From: Alphaproteobacteria bacterium | GTDB taxonomy: Bacteria > Pseudomonadota > Alphaproteobacteria > Rhodobacterales > Rhodobacteraceae | NCBI GenBank assembly: GCA_030425185.1 | Contig: JAUIAU010000024.1 | Location: 1 to 43,619, forward strand | Length of the DNA: 43,619 nt | Reading direction: 5' to 3' | Shown: piece after piece, positions 7,942 through 15,488 of the stretch | Position numbering within the stretch: position 1 is the stretch's first letter | Layout: each line of letters begins with the position of its first letter | Made by a program: the position numbers and the translations under genes | The notes under the pieces: generated by a model | Database searches by the model: none | Told to the model about the DNA's origin: nothing | The model's input: the letters and a program-made list of their open reading frames with translations, nothing else

Positions 7942-8400
7942 ATCCGTGGTCTCCTGTTCATATGCTGCCCACAGGATGCGGCAGCCCGGCAAAGTCAGAC
8001 TGAATCGATCAACTGAAAGCCGGATGAACGGAAGCAGCGGTTCGAAGCGAACAACGTAAGCCCTATCTAGATGCGCTCTCCGGGGCCCGGTTGCAAGGCC
8101 CCATGCCGCAGATCGTGAACTTCGCTGTCGCAGGGCAGCGCCGGGAGCCCGGTCATTGACAACGGGGACGACGCCTCCCACGTAAGGATTGCGTTATCGC
8201 TCTGCCGCGTGAGCAGGCGGGACCACTTCCGCCCCCGGCCGTGACGCACCGTTTTCCCACATCACGAAGGGGGGACGTCGCCCAAGGCGGCTTCAGGCGC
8301 GATACGGCGCCGAGGTGTTCGCCCCGGGTGCACCCCGACCAAGCGCGCCGAGGATGTGCGCGCCGGTCACGCCGGACGCAAGGTCCGGTCAAGGATTGAC
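7942..8400. promoter_or_regulatory. 459-bp divergent leader between the cold-shock and helicase genes
   Basis: No convincing gene lies here. The side facing the helicase has a TTGACA hexamer at 8156-8161, about 240 bp before the helicase start, but no good -10 at 17 bp. A small hairpin (CCGGAC 8372-8377, loop GCAAG, GTCCGG 8383-8388) ends two bases before the helicase ribosome binding site AAGGA (8391-8395), where it could limit ribosome access. Long structured 5' leaders are known for cold-shock genes in enterobacteria. Whether this region acts in that way is inference. Confidence 0.4.
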
Positions 8401-9606
8401 ATGACTTTCAAAGAACTTGGGCTTGACGCCCAGATGGTCTCGCGGCTGCACGCTGCGGGGCTGACCCAGCCGACCCCGATCCAGGAACAGGCCATCCCGC
8501 ACGCGCTGCAGGGCCACGACATTCTCGGGATCGCCCAGACCGGAACCGGCAAGACCGCGGCCTTCGGCATCCCGCTGATCCTGGCGCTGTCGCGACGCCA
8601 GGAGCGGCCTGCGCCGCGCACGGCGCGGGGCCTGGTGCTGGCCCCGACGCGCGAGCTTGCCAGCCAGATCGTGCAGAGCCTGCAGCGGATGACCTCCGAT
8701 CTGCAGGTCACGCTCGTGGTCGGCGGCAAGTCGGTCACCGCGCAGGCCGCCCGGCTGGCCCGGGGCACCGACATCCTCGTGGCGACGCCGGGCCGGCTGA
8801 TCGACCTCGTGGATCGCCGGGCGCTCGACCTCGGCCAGACGCGCTTCCTGGTGCTCGACGAGGCCGACCAGATGCTCGACATCGGCTTCATCCACGCGCT
8901 GCGCCGGATCGCGGCAATGGTGGGCCCGGAGCGGCAGACCATGATGTTCTCGGCCACCATGCCGAAGCTGATGGCGGACCTGTCGCGCCACTTCCTCGAC
9001 AAGCCGATCCGCGTCGAGGCCTCGCCTCCGGGCAAGGTCGCGGACAAGGTCACCCACTCGGTGCACTTCGTCGCCTCGGACCGGAAGCAGGACTTGCTGG
9101 TCGAATTGCTGGACGGGCACCGCGACGACCGCGCGCTGGTCTTCTCGCGCACCAAGCACGGGGCCGAGCGGCTGATGAAGCACCTCGATCGCGCCGGGTT
9201 TGCGGCGATCTCGATCCACGGCAACAAGAGCCAGGGCCAGCGCGACCGCGCCATCGCCGCGTTCCGCGACGGGTCGGCCCGGGTGCTGGTGGCAACCGAT
9301 GTCGCCGCCCGCGGGATCGACATTCCCGGCGTCGGCCATGTCTACAACTACGACCTGCCGAACGTGCCGGAAAACTACGTGCACCGGATCGGGCGGACGG
9401 CCCGCGCCGGCCAGAGCGGCCGCGCCATCGCGTTCTGCGCCGCCGACGAGGTCACCGAACTCAAGGCCATCGAACGGGTGCTCGGCACCCGGGTCGAGGT
9501 CGCCGGGGGAAGCCCCTGGGCGGCGATGACCGGGGCGGCCGCGCCGAAACCTGCCGCCCGCGGACGGCGGCGGTCCGCGGCGCAGCGCGAGCGCCTCGCG
9601 GCGTGA
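8401..9606 (+). CDS. DEAD-box ATP-dependent RNA helicase, RhlE-like
   Basis: A 401-residue RNA helicase with all core motifs: Q motif (GLTQPTPIQEQAI, residues 20-32), Walker A AQTGTGKT (45-52), PTREL, TPGR, DEAD, SAT, then domain-2 motifs ARGID and HRIGRTAR. The C-terminus after about residue 375 is a short Ala/Arg-rich tail (RGRRRSAAQRERLAA), as in RhlE rather than the longer CsdA/DbpA tails. It would unwind rRNA or mRNA structures in ribosome assembly or decay. The ATG at 8401 follows AAGGA by five bases; an upstream in-frame ATG at 8356 adds residues that do not belong to the domain. Confidence 0.95.
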   Translation: MTFKELGLDAQMVSRLHAAGLTQPTPIQEQAIPHALQGHDILGIAQTGTGKTAAFGIPLILALSRRQERPAPRTARGLVLAPTRELASQIVQSLQRMTSDLQVTLVVGGKSVTAQAARLARGTDILVATPGRLIDLVDRRALDLGQTRFLVLDEADQMLDIGFIHALRRIAAMVGPERQTMMFSATMPKLMADLSRHFLDKPIRVEASPPGKVADKVTHSVHFVASDRKQDLLVELLDGHRDDRALVFSRTKHGAERLMKHLDRAGFAAISIHGNKSQGQRDRAIAAFRDGSARVLVATDVAARGIDIPGVGHVYNYDLPNVPENYVHRIGRTARAGQSGRAIAFCAADEVTELKAIERVLGTRVEVAGGSPWAAMTGAAAPKPAARGRRRSAAQRERLAA

Positions 9607-9711
9607 GCCACGCTTTCGCCCTGCACGGGGCCAGCGGGAGACCGGCAGCCCGCCGGACCCCGGACCATCCATCACAGCGATGCGGCGCTTTCTCCGCAGG
9701 AGGATACGCCA

Positions 9712-10098
9712 ATGAACAGTCCTGAATGGCTCAAGCCCGGTCTCTTGGGCGCCGTCGCCGGGGCCGCGGTTATCGGCATCGTCGGGTTCACCTGGGGCGG
9801 CTGGGTCACCGGCGGCACGGCGCGCGAGCGGGCCATGGCCCTCGCCCATGACGACGTCGTCGCGGCCATGGTGCCGGTCTGCCTCGACCGGGCGCAGAGC
9901 GATCCGGACCGCATGGCCAAGATCGTCGGCATTCGCGAGGCGACGACCTACCGGCGGCGCGACGCGCTGATGGAAACCGGATGGGCAACGGTGCCCGGCC
10001 GCGACGCGCCGGATCGCGACATCGCCCAGGCCTGCCTCGCCGCGCTCGACGTCGATGCGGCCCCCGCTGCAGCGCAACCCGCGGCGGACCAGGGATGA
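9712..10098 (+). CDS. Hypothetical membrane-anchored protein, first gene of the Cys-repeat/transglutaminase operon
   Basis: A 128-residue protein with one N-terminal membrane segment (about residues 8-31, rich in Gly/Ala/Val with TWGGWVTGG). A roughly 80-residue soluble part follows, with two cysteines (VCLDRAQ and QACLAAL) and an Ala/Pro tail. The topology is probably N-in with a periplasmic domain. I do not know a function; proteins of this shape are common in alphaproteobacteria. AGGAGG at 9698-9703 is eight bases upstream of the ATG. The stop overlaps the next start (ATGA), which ties it to the secreted Cys-repeat protein. Confidence 0.85.
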   Translation: MNSPEWLKPGLLGAVAGAAVIGIVGFTWGGWVTGGTARERAMALAHDDVVAAMVPVCLDRAQSDPDRMAKIVGIREATTYRRRDALMETGWATVPGRDAPDRDIAQACLAALDVDAAPAAAQPAADQG

Positions 10099-10892
10099 CG
10101 GCGCGGACCCCGCAGACCCGGGTGCAGGGGTTTGGCCGGACGGTGCTGACCGCGCTTGGCCTCGTCGCCCTTCTCAGCTTCCCGGTGCTCGCGCAGGACG
10201 GCACCGGCCAGGTGCCCGACAACGCGCAGGCGCGGGACTACGGCAGCGGCTGGGACTGCGATCTCGGCTACCGCGCCAGCGGCACCGAGTGCGTGGCGCT
10301 CGACATCCCGGAGAACGCCTATGCGACCGGCCGGGCCTATGGTGCAGGCTGGGCCTGCCGGCGCGGCTATGAAGAGGTCGGCGGGGCGTCCTGCGCCCCG
10401 ATCCCGGTGCCCGAGAACGCCTTCCTGCGCTCGTCGGGCTACGACTGGCAATGCGAGCGCGGATACCGCCGCGACCGCTCGGCCTGCGTCGCCATCGTCG
10501 TTCCGGCAAACGCCTATCTCGGCAACGACAGTTCGGGCTCGGGCTGGGTCTGCGAGCGCGGTTACGTCGCCACTTCGGAGGCCTGTGTCCCGATCGCGGT
10601 GCCGGACAATGCCTATCTCACCAACGCGGACTACGGGGCCACATGGGCCTGCAAGCGCGGCTTCTTCGAGATCGACGGCCGCTGCGACCCGGTCGCGGTG
10701 CCCGCGAACGCCTTTCTCGACCGCGACAGCTACGGACCCGGATGGGCCTGCGAGCGCGGGTATGAAGCGGTCAACGGCACCTGCAAGCTGATCGAGATGC
10801 CCGCCAACGCCCATCTCGACCGGTCGGGCAACCGCTGGCGCTGCGACCGCGGCTTCCAGCTGTCGGGCGGGGAGTGCGTCTTTGGACGATAG
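10095..10892 (+). CDS. Secreted protein built of seven cysteine-pair repeats
   Basis: A 265-residue protein with a Sec signal peptide (hydrophobic stretch about residues 15-32, probable cleavage after VLA at 33). The rest consists of seven tandem repeats of about 31-34 residues. The consensus is P-x-N-A-x-L ... Y-G-x-G-W-x-C-x-R-G-[YF] ... C-x-x-I-x-V. Each unit has two cysteines about 12-14 residues apart, and Trp and Gly-Tyr are nearly invariant. The regular Cys pairs suggest one disulfide per repeat and a rod-like extracytoplasmic molecule. I know of similar W-x-C-x-x-G-Y modules in bacterial secreted proteins but not of an assigned function. The ATG overlaps the previous stop and the end overlaps the following transglutaminase-like gene by 11 bp. 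Confidence 0.88.
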   Translation: MTARTPQTRVQGFGRTVLTALGLVALLSFPVLAQDGTGQVPDNAQARDYGSGWDCDLGYRASGTECVALDIPENAYATGRAYGAGWACRRGYEEVGGASCAPIPVPENAFLRSSGYDWQCERGYRRDRSACVAIVVPANAYLGNDSSGSGWVCERGYVATSEACVPIAVPDNAYLTNADYGATWACKRGFFEIDGRCDPVAVPANAFLDRDSYGPGWACERGYEAVNGTCKLIEMPANAHLDRSGNRWRCDRGFQLSGGECVFGR

Positions 10893-11769
10893 AACGCCCC
10901 ATGGACCGACCTCGGACACGCCCGGCATCCGGATGCAGATCGGCTGCCGCCTGAGCTACCGGCTGACGCAGCCGACGCCGCTGATCACCATGCTGAACGT
11001 GCACTACTCGCGCTTCGGCGACCTCGACCAGGCGGATTACCTCGTCACCTCGCCCAGCGTGCCGCTGGAAAGCTACCGGGACGGGTTCGGGAACTGGTGC
11101 ACGCGGATGGTGGCCCCGGCGGGGGACTTCACGATCTCCACCGACGGGATCTTTCGCGACAACGGCCTGCCGGACCCGGTCGCGCCCGCGGCAGGGCAGC
11201 AGGCGGTCGAGGACCTGCCGGTCGAGACGCTCGTCTACCTGCTCGGCAGCCGGTACTGCGATACCGATCTCCTGTCGGAGGAGGCGTGGCGGCTGTTCGA
11301 AGCCACGCCGCCGGGCTGGGCTCGGGTGCAGGCGATCTGTGATTACGTGCATGCGACCGTGTCCTTCGACTACATGCAGGCCAGCGCGACGCGGACCGCC
11401 TCGCAGACGCTGGCGGGACGCCACGGCGTCTGCCGCGACTTCGCGCATCTCGCCATCGCCTTCTGCCGCTGCATGAACATCCCGACCCGTTACTGCACCG
11501 GCTATCTCAGCGACATCGGCCAGCCCGAACCCTATCCGCCCGGCGACTTCGCGGCATGGATGGAGGTCTGGCTCGGCGGCCGCTGGTGGACCTTCGATCC
11601 GCGCAACAACGCGCGGCGCATGGGGCGCATCCTGATCGCCCGGGGGCGCGATGCCGCCGACGTGCCGCTGACCCAGACTTTCGGGCCCAGTGTCCTGACC
11701 GGCTTCGAGGTCTGGACCCGGGACGCGCGTCACGACCCGCACGCACCGCCACCGGCCCCGCGCAACTGA
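10882..11769 (+). CDS. Transglutaminase-like protein lacking the catalytic histidine
   Basis: A papain-like transglutaminase domain of the short bacterial type (COG1305-like), about 295 residues. An N-terminal beta-rich part (QIGCRLSYRL...) precedes the core. The nucleophile region is GVCRDFAHLAIAFCR (Cys184) and the Asp region is WWTFDPRNN (Asp239). At the place where active members have His-Ala-Trp, this protein reads DFAAWMEVWL, so Ala224 replaces the histidine. The start is a TTG at 10882 with GGGGAG seven bases upstream inside the preceding gene; an ATG at 10933 is a possible alternative. It has no signal peptide, so it is probably cytoplasmic. It may be a non-catalytic binder, or the subfamily may use another residue. 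Confidence 0.88.
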   Translation: MDDRTPHGPTSDTPGIRMQIGCRLSYRLTQPTPLITMLNVHYSRFGDLDQADYLVTSPSVPLESYRDGFGNWCTRMVAPAGDFTISTDGIFRDNGLPDPVAPAAGQQAVEDLPVETLVYLLGSRYCDTDLLSEEAWRLFEATPPGWARVQAICDYVHATVSFDYMQASATRTASQTLAGRHGVCRDFAHLAIAFCRCMNIPTRYCTGYLSDIGQPEPYPPGDFAAWMEVWLGGRWWTFDPRNNARRMGRILIARGRDAADVPLTQTFGPSVLTGFEVWTRDARHDPHAPPPAPRN

Positions 11770-11818
11770 CCGGCCGCAGCGCGGCCTCCCCCCTGCCCCC
11801 GTCCTCCGGAGAACCGCG

Positions 11819-12259
11819 ATGACCCCCTCGATCAAGACGACCGCCATTTTCCTGCGCCCGTTCCAGCTGCCGGGGTTCAACGAGACCCTGCCGCCCGGCG
11901 AATACGAGATCGAGACCCAGGTGCTCGCGCCGGTGGACTGGATCGAACCGGGGACATGGACCTCGTCGGTGCTCGTCCGGCTGCATCCGCGCGCATCGCA
12001 CCCGGGGCTCGACCGCACGCTCACGGTGCCGCTGACGGACCTCGAGCACGTCGCCGCGCGCGACAAGCTGACCGGCAAGGCGCTGATGGACTTCTTCCTC
12101 GAAGAGATGCTGGCCGACCCGATGATCCGCCTCGTGATGCAGGCGGACGGGGTCGACGAGACCGAATTGCGCACGCTCTACGCCGCGCGGCCCGCCCCGG
12201 GACGGGAGGCGACCAGCGCCCCGGGACCTGATCCCGCCCGCCCCGGCATCGGCGAATGA
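11819..12259 (+). CDS. Conserved-looking 146-residue protein of unknown function
   Basis: An acidic protein of 146 residues without signal peptide or membrane segment. The first 70 residues contain beta strands around the motif LPPGEYEIETQV, which recurs in small alphaproteobacterial hypothetical proteins. A helical part (LMDFFLEEMLADPMIRLVM) and a disordered Pro/Ala/Gly tail follow. GGAG at 11808-11811 precedes the ATG. It lies 49 bp after the first transglutaminase-like gene and 16 bp before the zinc-ribbon gene, in the same direction, so it is part of the operon. No function is proposed. Confidence 0.8.
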   Translation: MTPSIKTTAIFLRPFQLPGFNETLPPGEYEIETQVLAPVDWIEPGTWTSSVLVRLHPRASHPGLDRTLTVPLTDLEHVAARDKLTGKALMDFFLEEMLADPMIRLVMQADGVDETELRTLYAARPAPGREATSAPGPDPARPGIGE

Positions 12260-12275
12260 CGGGCGCGCCGGAGCG

Positions 12276-12524
12276 ATGAAGAGCGCACGCGCCAAGAACA
12301 TCGCCCCCCCTCCCGCCGAGACGGGCGAGGCCGACCTCCGGACCGTCCGGCCCGCCGAGGACGTCGCCGCCGAGCGCCCGTGCCTGCGCTGCCGGGCGCC
12401 GTTCTGGAGCGAAGGCTTCGGCGAGCGCATCTGTGCCCGCTGCAAGGGCTCGGCCGTGTGGCGCGACGCCAGTTGCCGGGAAACCGGTGCGGGGCGGCGG
12501 CGCTCCGGCGAAGACGGGGCATAG
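12276..12524 (+). CDS. Small zinc-ribbon-like protein
   Basis: An 82-residue protein with two CxxC knuckles, PCLRCRAPFWSEGFGERICA followed by RCKG, fitting a four-Cys zinc ribbon. The N- and C-terminal tails are charged and disordered-looking. Such tiny CxxC...CxxC proteins are common next to other genes in Rhodobacterales. They may bind nucleic acid or a protein partner, but the role is unknown. A short GGAG lies just upstream of the ATG. It is in the same operon as the two transglutaminase-like genes. Confidence 0.75.
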   Translation: MKSARAKNIAPPPAETGEADLRTVRPAEDVAAERPCLRCRAPFWSEGFGERICARCKGSAVWRDASCRETGAGRRRSGEDGA

Positions 12525-12533
12525 GGCGCGGCG

Positions 12534-13400
12534 ATGCCGATGGTCTCGATCGAGCACGCAACGCGGTACACCTACCGGACCGGCGTCACCCTCGGGCCCC
12601 AACGGCTGATGCTGCGCCCGCGCGAGGGTCGCGACCTGAGCCTCGTGTCCTTCGAGCTTGAAATCACTCCAGAACCCCGCATCGCATGGTCGCATGACGT
12701 GGCCGGCAATGCCATCGCGACCGCCCGGTTCGGCCCGATGACCGACCGGCTGTCGATCCGCGCGCGCAGCCGCGTGGACCTGCGCGCCCCGGTCTGGCCG
12801 GTCTTCCCGATCGCGGCCTCCGCGGCGAGCTACCCGTTTCGCTATGCGCCCGACGAGTGGACCGATCTCGGCGCGCTCGCCGCCCCGCAATACGTGGACG
12901 TGGCCGGGCGGCTGCGCGCCTGGGTCGAACGCTTCGTCCGGTCCCGGCCGACCGACACGCTCTCGCTGCTGACGGACATCAGCAACGGCATCACGGCGGA
13001 GATTTCCTACCAGAGCCGCGAGACGGAAGGCACGCAGGGCCCGCTGGAGACCCTCGACCGCGGCTGGGGCTCCTGCCGGGACTTCGCCGTACTCTTCGCC
13101 GAGGCCGCCCGGACCCTCGGCTTCGGGGCGAGGCTGGTCTCGGGGTACCTCTTCAACCCGTCCGGAGACCAAACCGGATCGGCCGACGCCGGGTCCACTC
13201 ATGCCTGGGTCGAGGTCTTCGTGCCCGGCGCAGGCTGGATTCCGTTCGATCCGACCAACCGCTCGGTCGGGGCGGGCAACCTCATTCCCGTCGCCGTCGC
13301 GCGCGGCATCGCACAAGTCGCGCCGGTCACCGGCAGCTTCCACGGCCGACCCGCCGACGTGCTGGCGATGGAGGTGAGCGTGGCCGTCAGCCCGGACTGA
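12534..13400 (+). CDS. Transglutaminase-like cysteine protease-fold protein with intact triad
   Basis: A 288-residue protein of the COG1305 type. An N-terminal bacterial transglutaminase-like beta domain (IEHATRYTYRTGVTLGPQRL, ending near residue 100) is followed by the papain-like core. The triad is complete: Cys181 in WGSCRDFAVLF, His223 in STHAWVEVF and Asp239 in WIPFDPTN. No signal peptide is seen. Members of this family are thought to be proteases, amidases or cross-linking enzymes, often paired with a second copy, as here. It is the last gene of the operon that begins at 9712, ending 31 bp before the convergent LysR gene. Confidence 0.92.
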   Translation: MPMVSIEHATRYTYRTGVTLGPQRLMLRPREGRDLSLVSFELEITPEPRIAWSHDVAGNAIATARFGPMTDRLSIRARSRVDLRAPVWPVFPIAASAASYPFRYAPDEWTDLGALAAPQYVDVAGRLRAWVERFVRSRPTDTLSLLTDISNGITAEISYQSRETEGTQGPLETLDRGWGSCRDFAVLFAEAARTLGFGARLVSGYLFNPSGDQTGSADAGSTHAWVEVFVPGAGWIPFDPTNRSVGAGNLIPVAVARGIAQVAPVTGSFHGRPADVLAMEVSVAVSPD

Positions 13401-13431
13401 CGCCGGGAGCGGTTTGCGGCCTGCGCGGCCG

Positions 13432-14361
13432 TCAGCCGTCTTGCGGCAACGCCTCTACACACTCGGCCAACTGCGCCCTCAACCACAGGGTTCTCGGGTC
13501 CGCGTCGTTCCGGCGATGCCAGAACAGGGACACCGGAAACGCCCGGATGGGCAGCGGGGGATCGGCTGTCACGAGGCCGAAGGCCGGGCAGAAGGCGCGG
13601 GCGATCTGCCTCGGCAGGGTCACCAGCGCGCGCGACGCCGCCACCGCGGCAAGTGCCGGCAGGAACCCGGGCAGGCCCAGAACGACGGTCCTTGAGCGAC
13701 CGATCGCGTCCAGATGGGCGTCGACCACCCCGCGCAGATCCCCGCCCGGGGCGACGAGGACGTGATCCGCCGCGCAATAGTCATCGAGATCGAGGGGCCG
13801 CGGCATCACCTCCGGTCGCCCGGCGACGAGGTAGGTTTCCCGGAACAGCCGCAGCCGGGAGATCGTTTCGGGGATATCCCAGAGCAGTCCGAGCGACAGG
13901 TCGGCCCGCCCGTCCGTCAGCGCCTCGACCGCGTCGCGGCGGGCCAGCGGCAGGACAGACAGGCGCAAGCCCGGCGCCTGCCGGCGCAACCGGGCCGCCA
14001 GTTGCGGGATCAGCACGGCCTGCTGGGCATCGAGGGCGGCGATCTTCACCTCGCCCGTCGCCGTGGCGGCGTCGAAGGACAGCGTCGCGCCCAGCGCCCC
14101 GCGGAGCGCTTCGACCGCCGTCGTGATCGGCGCTTCGAGGGCAAGGGCGACCGCCGTCGGCTCCATCCCGTGGGGACGCCGCAGGAACAGGTCGTCCCGG
14201 AAGACCTCGCGCAACCGTTTCAGCGCCTGGCTGATCGCCGATTGCGTCAGGCCGAGCTCGGCGGCGACCCGGACCGCCTTGCGGTGCCTGAGGAGGCCGA
14301 GAAAGACCATCAGCAGCGTCAGGTCCAGCCGCCTGAGTTCGGATGTGCTTAAGTCAGCCAT
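13432..14361 (-). CDS. LysR-family transcriptional regulator
   Basis: A 309-residue DNA-binding regulator. The N-terminal winged helix reads RRLDLTLLMVFLGLLRHRKA followed by AAELGLTQSAISQALKRLRE, and then DDLFLRRPHGMEPT, the classical LysR/NodD-like start. Residues from about 95 form the substrate-binding-like effector domain (VKIAALDAQQAVLIPQLAAR...). It is divergent from the reductase/GFA/hydrolase/ABM operon with only 75 bp between the starts, the usual layout for a LysR activator and its target. The effector is unknown. Confidence 0.94.
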   Translation of the reverse strand: MADLSTSELRRLDLTLLMVFLGLLRHRKAVRVAAELGLTQSAISQALKRLREVFRDDLFLRRPHGMEPTAVALALEAPITTAVEALRGALGATLSFDAATATGEVKIAALDAQQAVLIPQLAARLRRQAPGLRLSVLPLARRDAVEALTDGRADLSLGLLWDIPETISRLRLFRETYLVAGRPEVMPRPLDLDDYCAADHVLVAPGGDLRGVVDAHLDAIGRSRTVVLGLPGFLPALAAVAASRALVTLPRQIARAFCPAFGLVTADPPLPIRAFPVSLFWHRRNDADPRTLWLRAQLAECVEALPQDG

Positions 14362-14436
14362 TAGTCCAATTCGTTATTCTTTCTATTGTGGCTCGCTTAT
14401 CAGCGGGCGGCAGGGTTCAGCAACGGGAAAGCGCAG
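14362..14436. promoter_or_regulatory. AT-richer divergent promoter region of the LysR gene and reductase operon
   Basis: This 75-bp stretch is much more AT-rich than its surroundings (around 14361-14400) and lies between two divergent starts. A weak inverted pair, CAAT (14367-14370) and ATTG (14385-14388), lies in it, and TATTCT at 14375-14380 could be a -10 for the plus-strand operon. A LysR binding site (T-N11-A type) is expected here, but none is strong enough to fix. Confidence 0.4.
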
Positions 14437-15087
14437 ATGCGGATCGCCATCATCGGAACAGGCGCAGTCGGCACGGCGCTTGCGGCGGGTCTGACGCGCA
14501 GCGGCCACGTCGTGGTGTTCGGCAGCCGCGATCCGCACGCGGCCCGGGTCGCGGACCTCGCCGCCGCCTGCGGCGCCCGCGTGAGGACCCCGGCCGAGGC
14601 CGCAGCCGAGGCCGACGTCGTGGTTCTCGCCCTGCCCTGGCGGGCCATGGACGAGGCGACCGCCAGCCTTGGCGACCTGTCGGGCCGGATCGTGATCGAT
14701 TGCAGCAATCCGCTCGGGATGGTCGACGGCGCGCTGGGGCTCACGCTGGGGTACGAGACCTCGGGCGGCGAGACGGTGCAGCGCCTTCTGCCCAGGGCCC
14801 GCGTCGTCAAGACGCTGAACCAGGTCGGAGCCGAGATCATGGCCGACCCCGCGGGCCTGCCGGTCCGCCCGGTGATGGTCATGGCCGGAAACGACCCGGC
14901 CGCGAAGGAGGCGGTCGCCGGTCTGCTTCGGGATATCGGCTTCGCGCCGCTGGATGCCGGGGACATCACCCTGTCGCGCCTGCTCGAGCCGTTCGGAATG
15001 CTCTGGATCAACCAGGCCCTGCGGCGCGGCAAGGGCCGGCACTGGGCCTTTGCCGCCATCGACCGACCGGAGGGAGACCGCCCATGA
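14437..15087 (+). CDS. NADPH-dependent F420 reductase-like / NAD(P)-binding oxidoreductase
   Basis: A 216-residue Rossmann protein. It starts at once with the dinucleotide-binding fold MRIAIIGTGAVGTALAAGL (GxGxxG) and has FGSRDPHAA at the end of beta-2, which favours NADP. Further hallmarks are VVVLALPWRAM, VIDCSNPLG and VKTLNQVGAEIM. This matches the F420-dependent NADP reductase-like group (COG2085), which in proteobacteria probably reduces other substrates because F420 is usually absent. The ATG at 14437 gives the canonical start; an upstream in-frame start adds residues with no fold. It is the first gene of an operon joined by ATGA overlaps, opposite a LysR regulator. Confidence 0.92.
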   Translation: MRIAIIGTGAVGTALAAGLTRSGHVVVFGSRDPHAARVADLAAACGARVRTPAEAAAEADVVVLALPWRAMDEATASLGDLSGRIVIDCSNPLGMVDGALGLTLGYETSGGETVQRLLPRARVVKTLNQVGAEIMADPAGLPVRPVMVMAGNDPAAKEAVAGLLRDIGFAPLDAGDITLSRLLEPFGMLWINQALRRGKGRHWAFAAIDRPEGDRP

Positions 15088-15488
15088 CCGACGACACCGA
15101 CACGCCCCTGACCGGGCACTGCCACTGCGGGGCCGTGACCTTCAGCCTGCCGCGCACGGCCGCGGGCGTCCTCGCCTGCCATTGCGAGGATTGCCAGCGC
15201 ATGCACGGCAATTTCAACGCCTTCCTTGCCGCCCCCATCAGCGACGTCCGGATCACCGGTGCGGACGCGCTCGTCTGGTACGACTCCTCCGCCGCGGCCC
15301 GCCGGGCCTTCTGCGGCACCTGCGGTGCGCGGGTGCTGAAGGAGGTCACGCCCGCCGGGCGCTGGCTGATCTCGGCCGGGCTGATCGACGCCCCGACCGG
15401 CAAGCGGATCATCAAAAACCTCTGGGAGCAATCGAAACCCGATTGGTACGACCTGCCCCCCCTCGCAACCGAAGGAGCCTCCGCATGA
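15084..15488 (+). CDS. GFA/CENP-V family zinc protein
   Basis: A 134-residue member of the glutathione-dependent formaldehyde-activating (GFA) fold. The zinc-binding cysteines are visible in GHCHCGAVTF, ACHCEDCQRMHG and FCGTCGARV, in the usual spacing. Most family members have unknown substrates; the proteins bind zinc and some add glutathione to formaldehyde. The start overlaps the reductase stop by ATGA and its own stop overlaps the hydrolase start by ATGA, so all three are translated together. The context with a reductase and a hydrolase suggests small-molecule detoxification, by inference only. Confidence 0.92.
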   Translation: MTDDTDTPLTGHCHCGAVTFSLPRTAAGVLACHCEDCQRMHGNFNAFLAAPISDVRITGADALVWYDSSAAARRAFCGTCGARVLKEVTPAGRWLISAGLIDAPTGKRIIKNLWEQSKPDWYDLPPLATEGASA

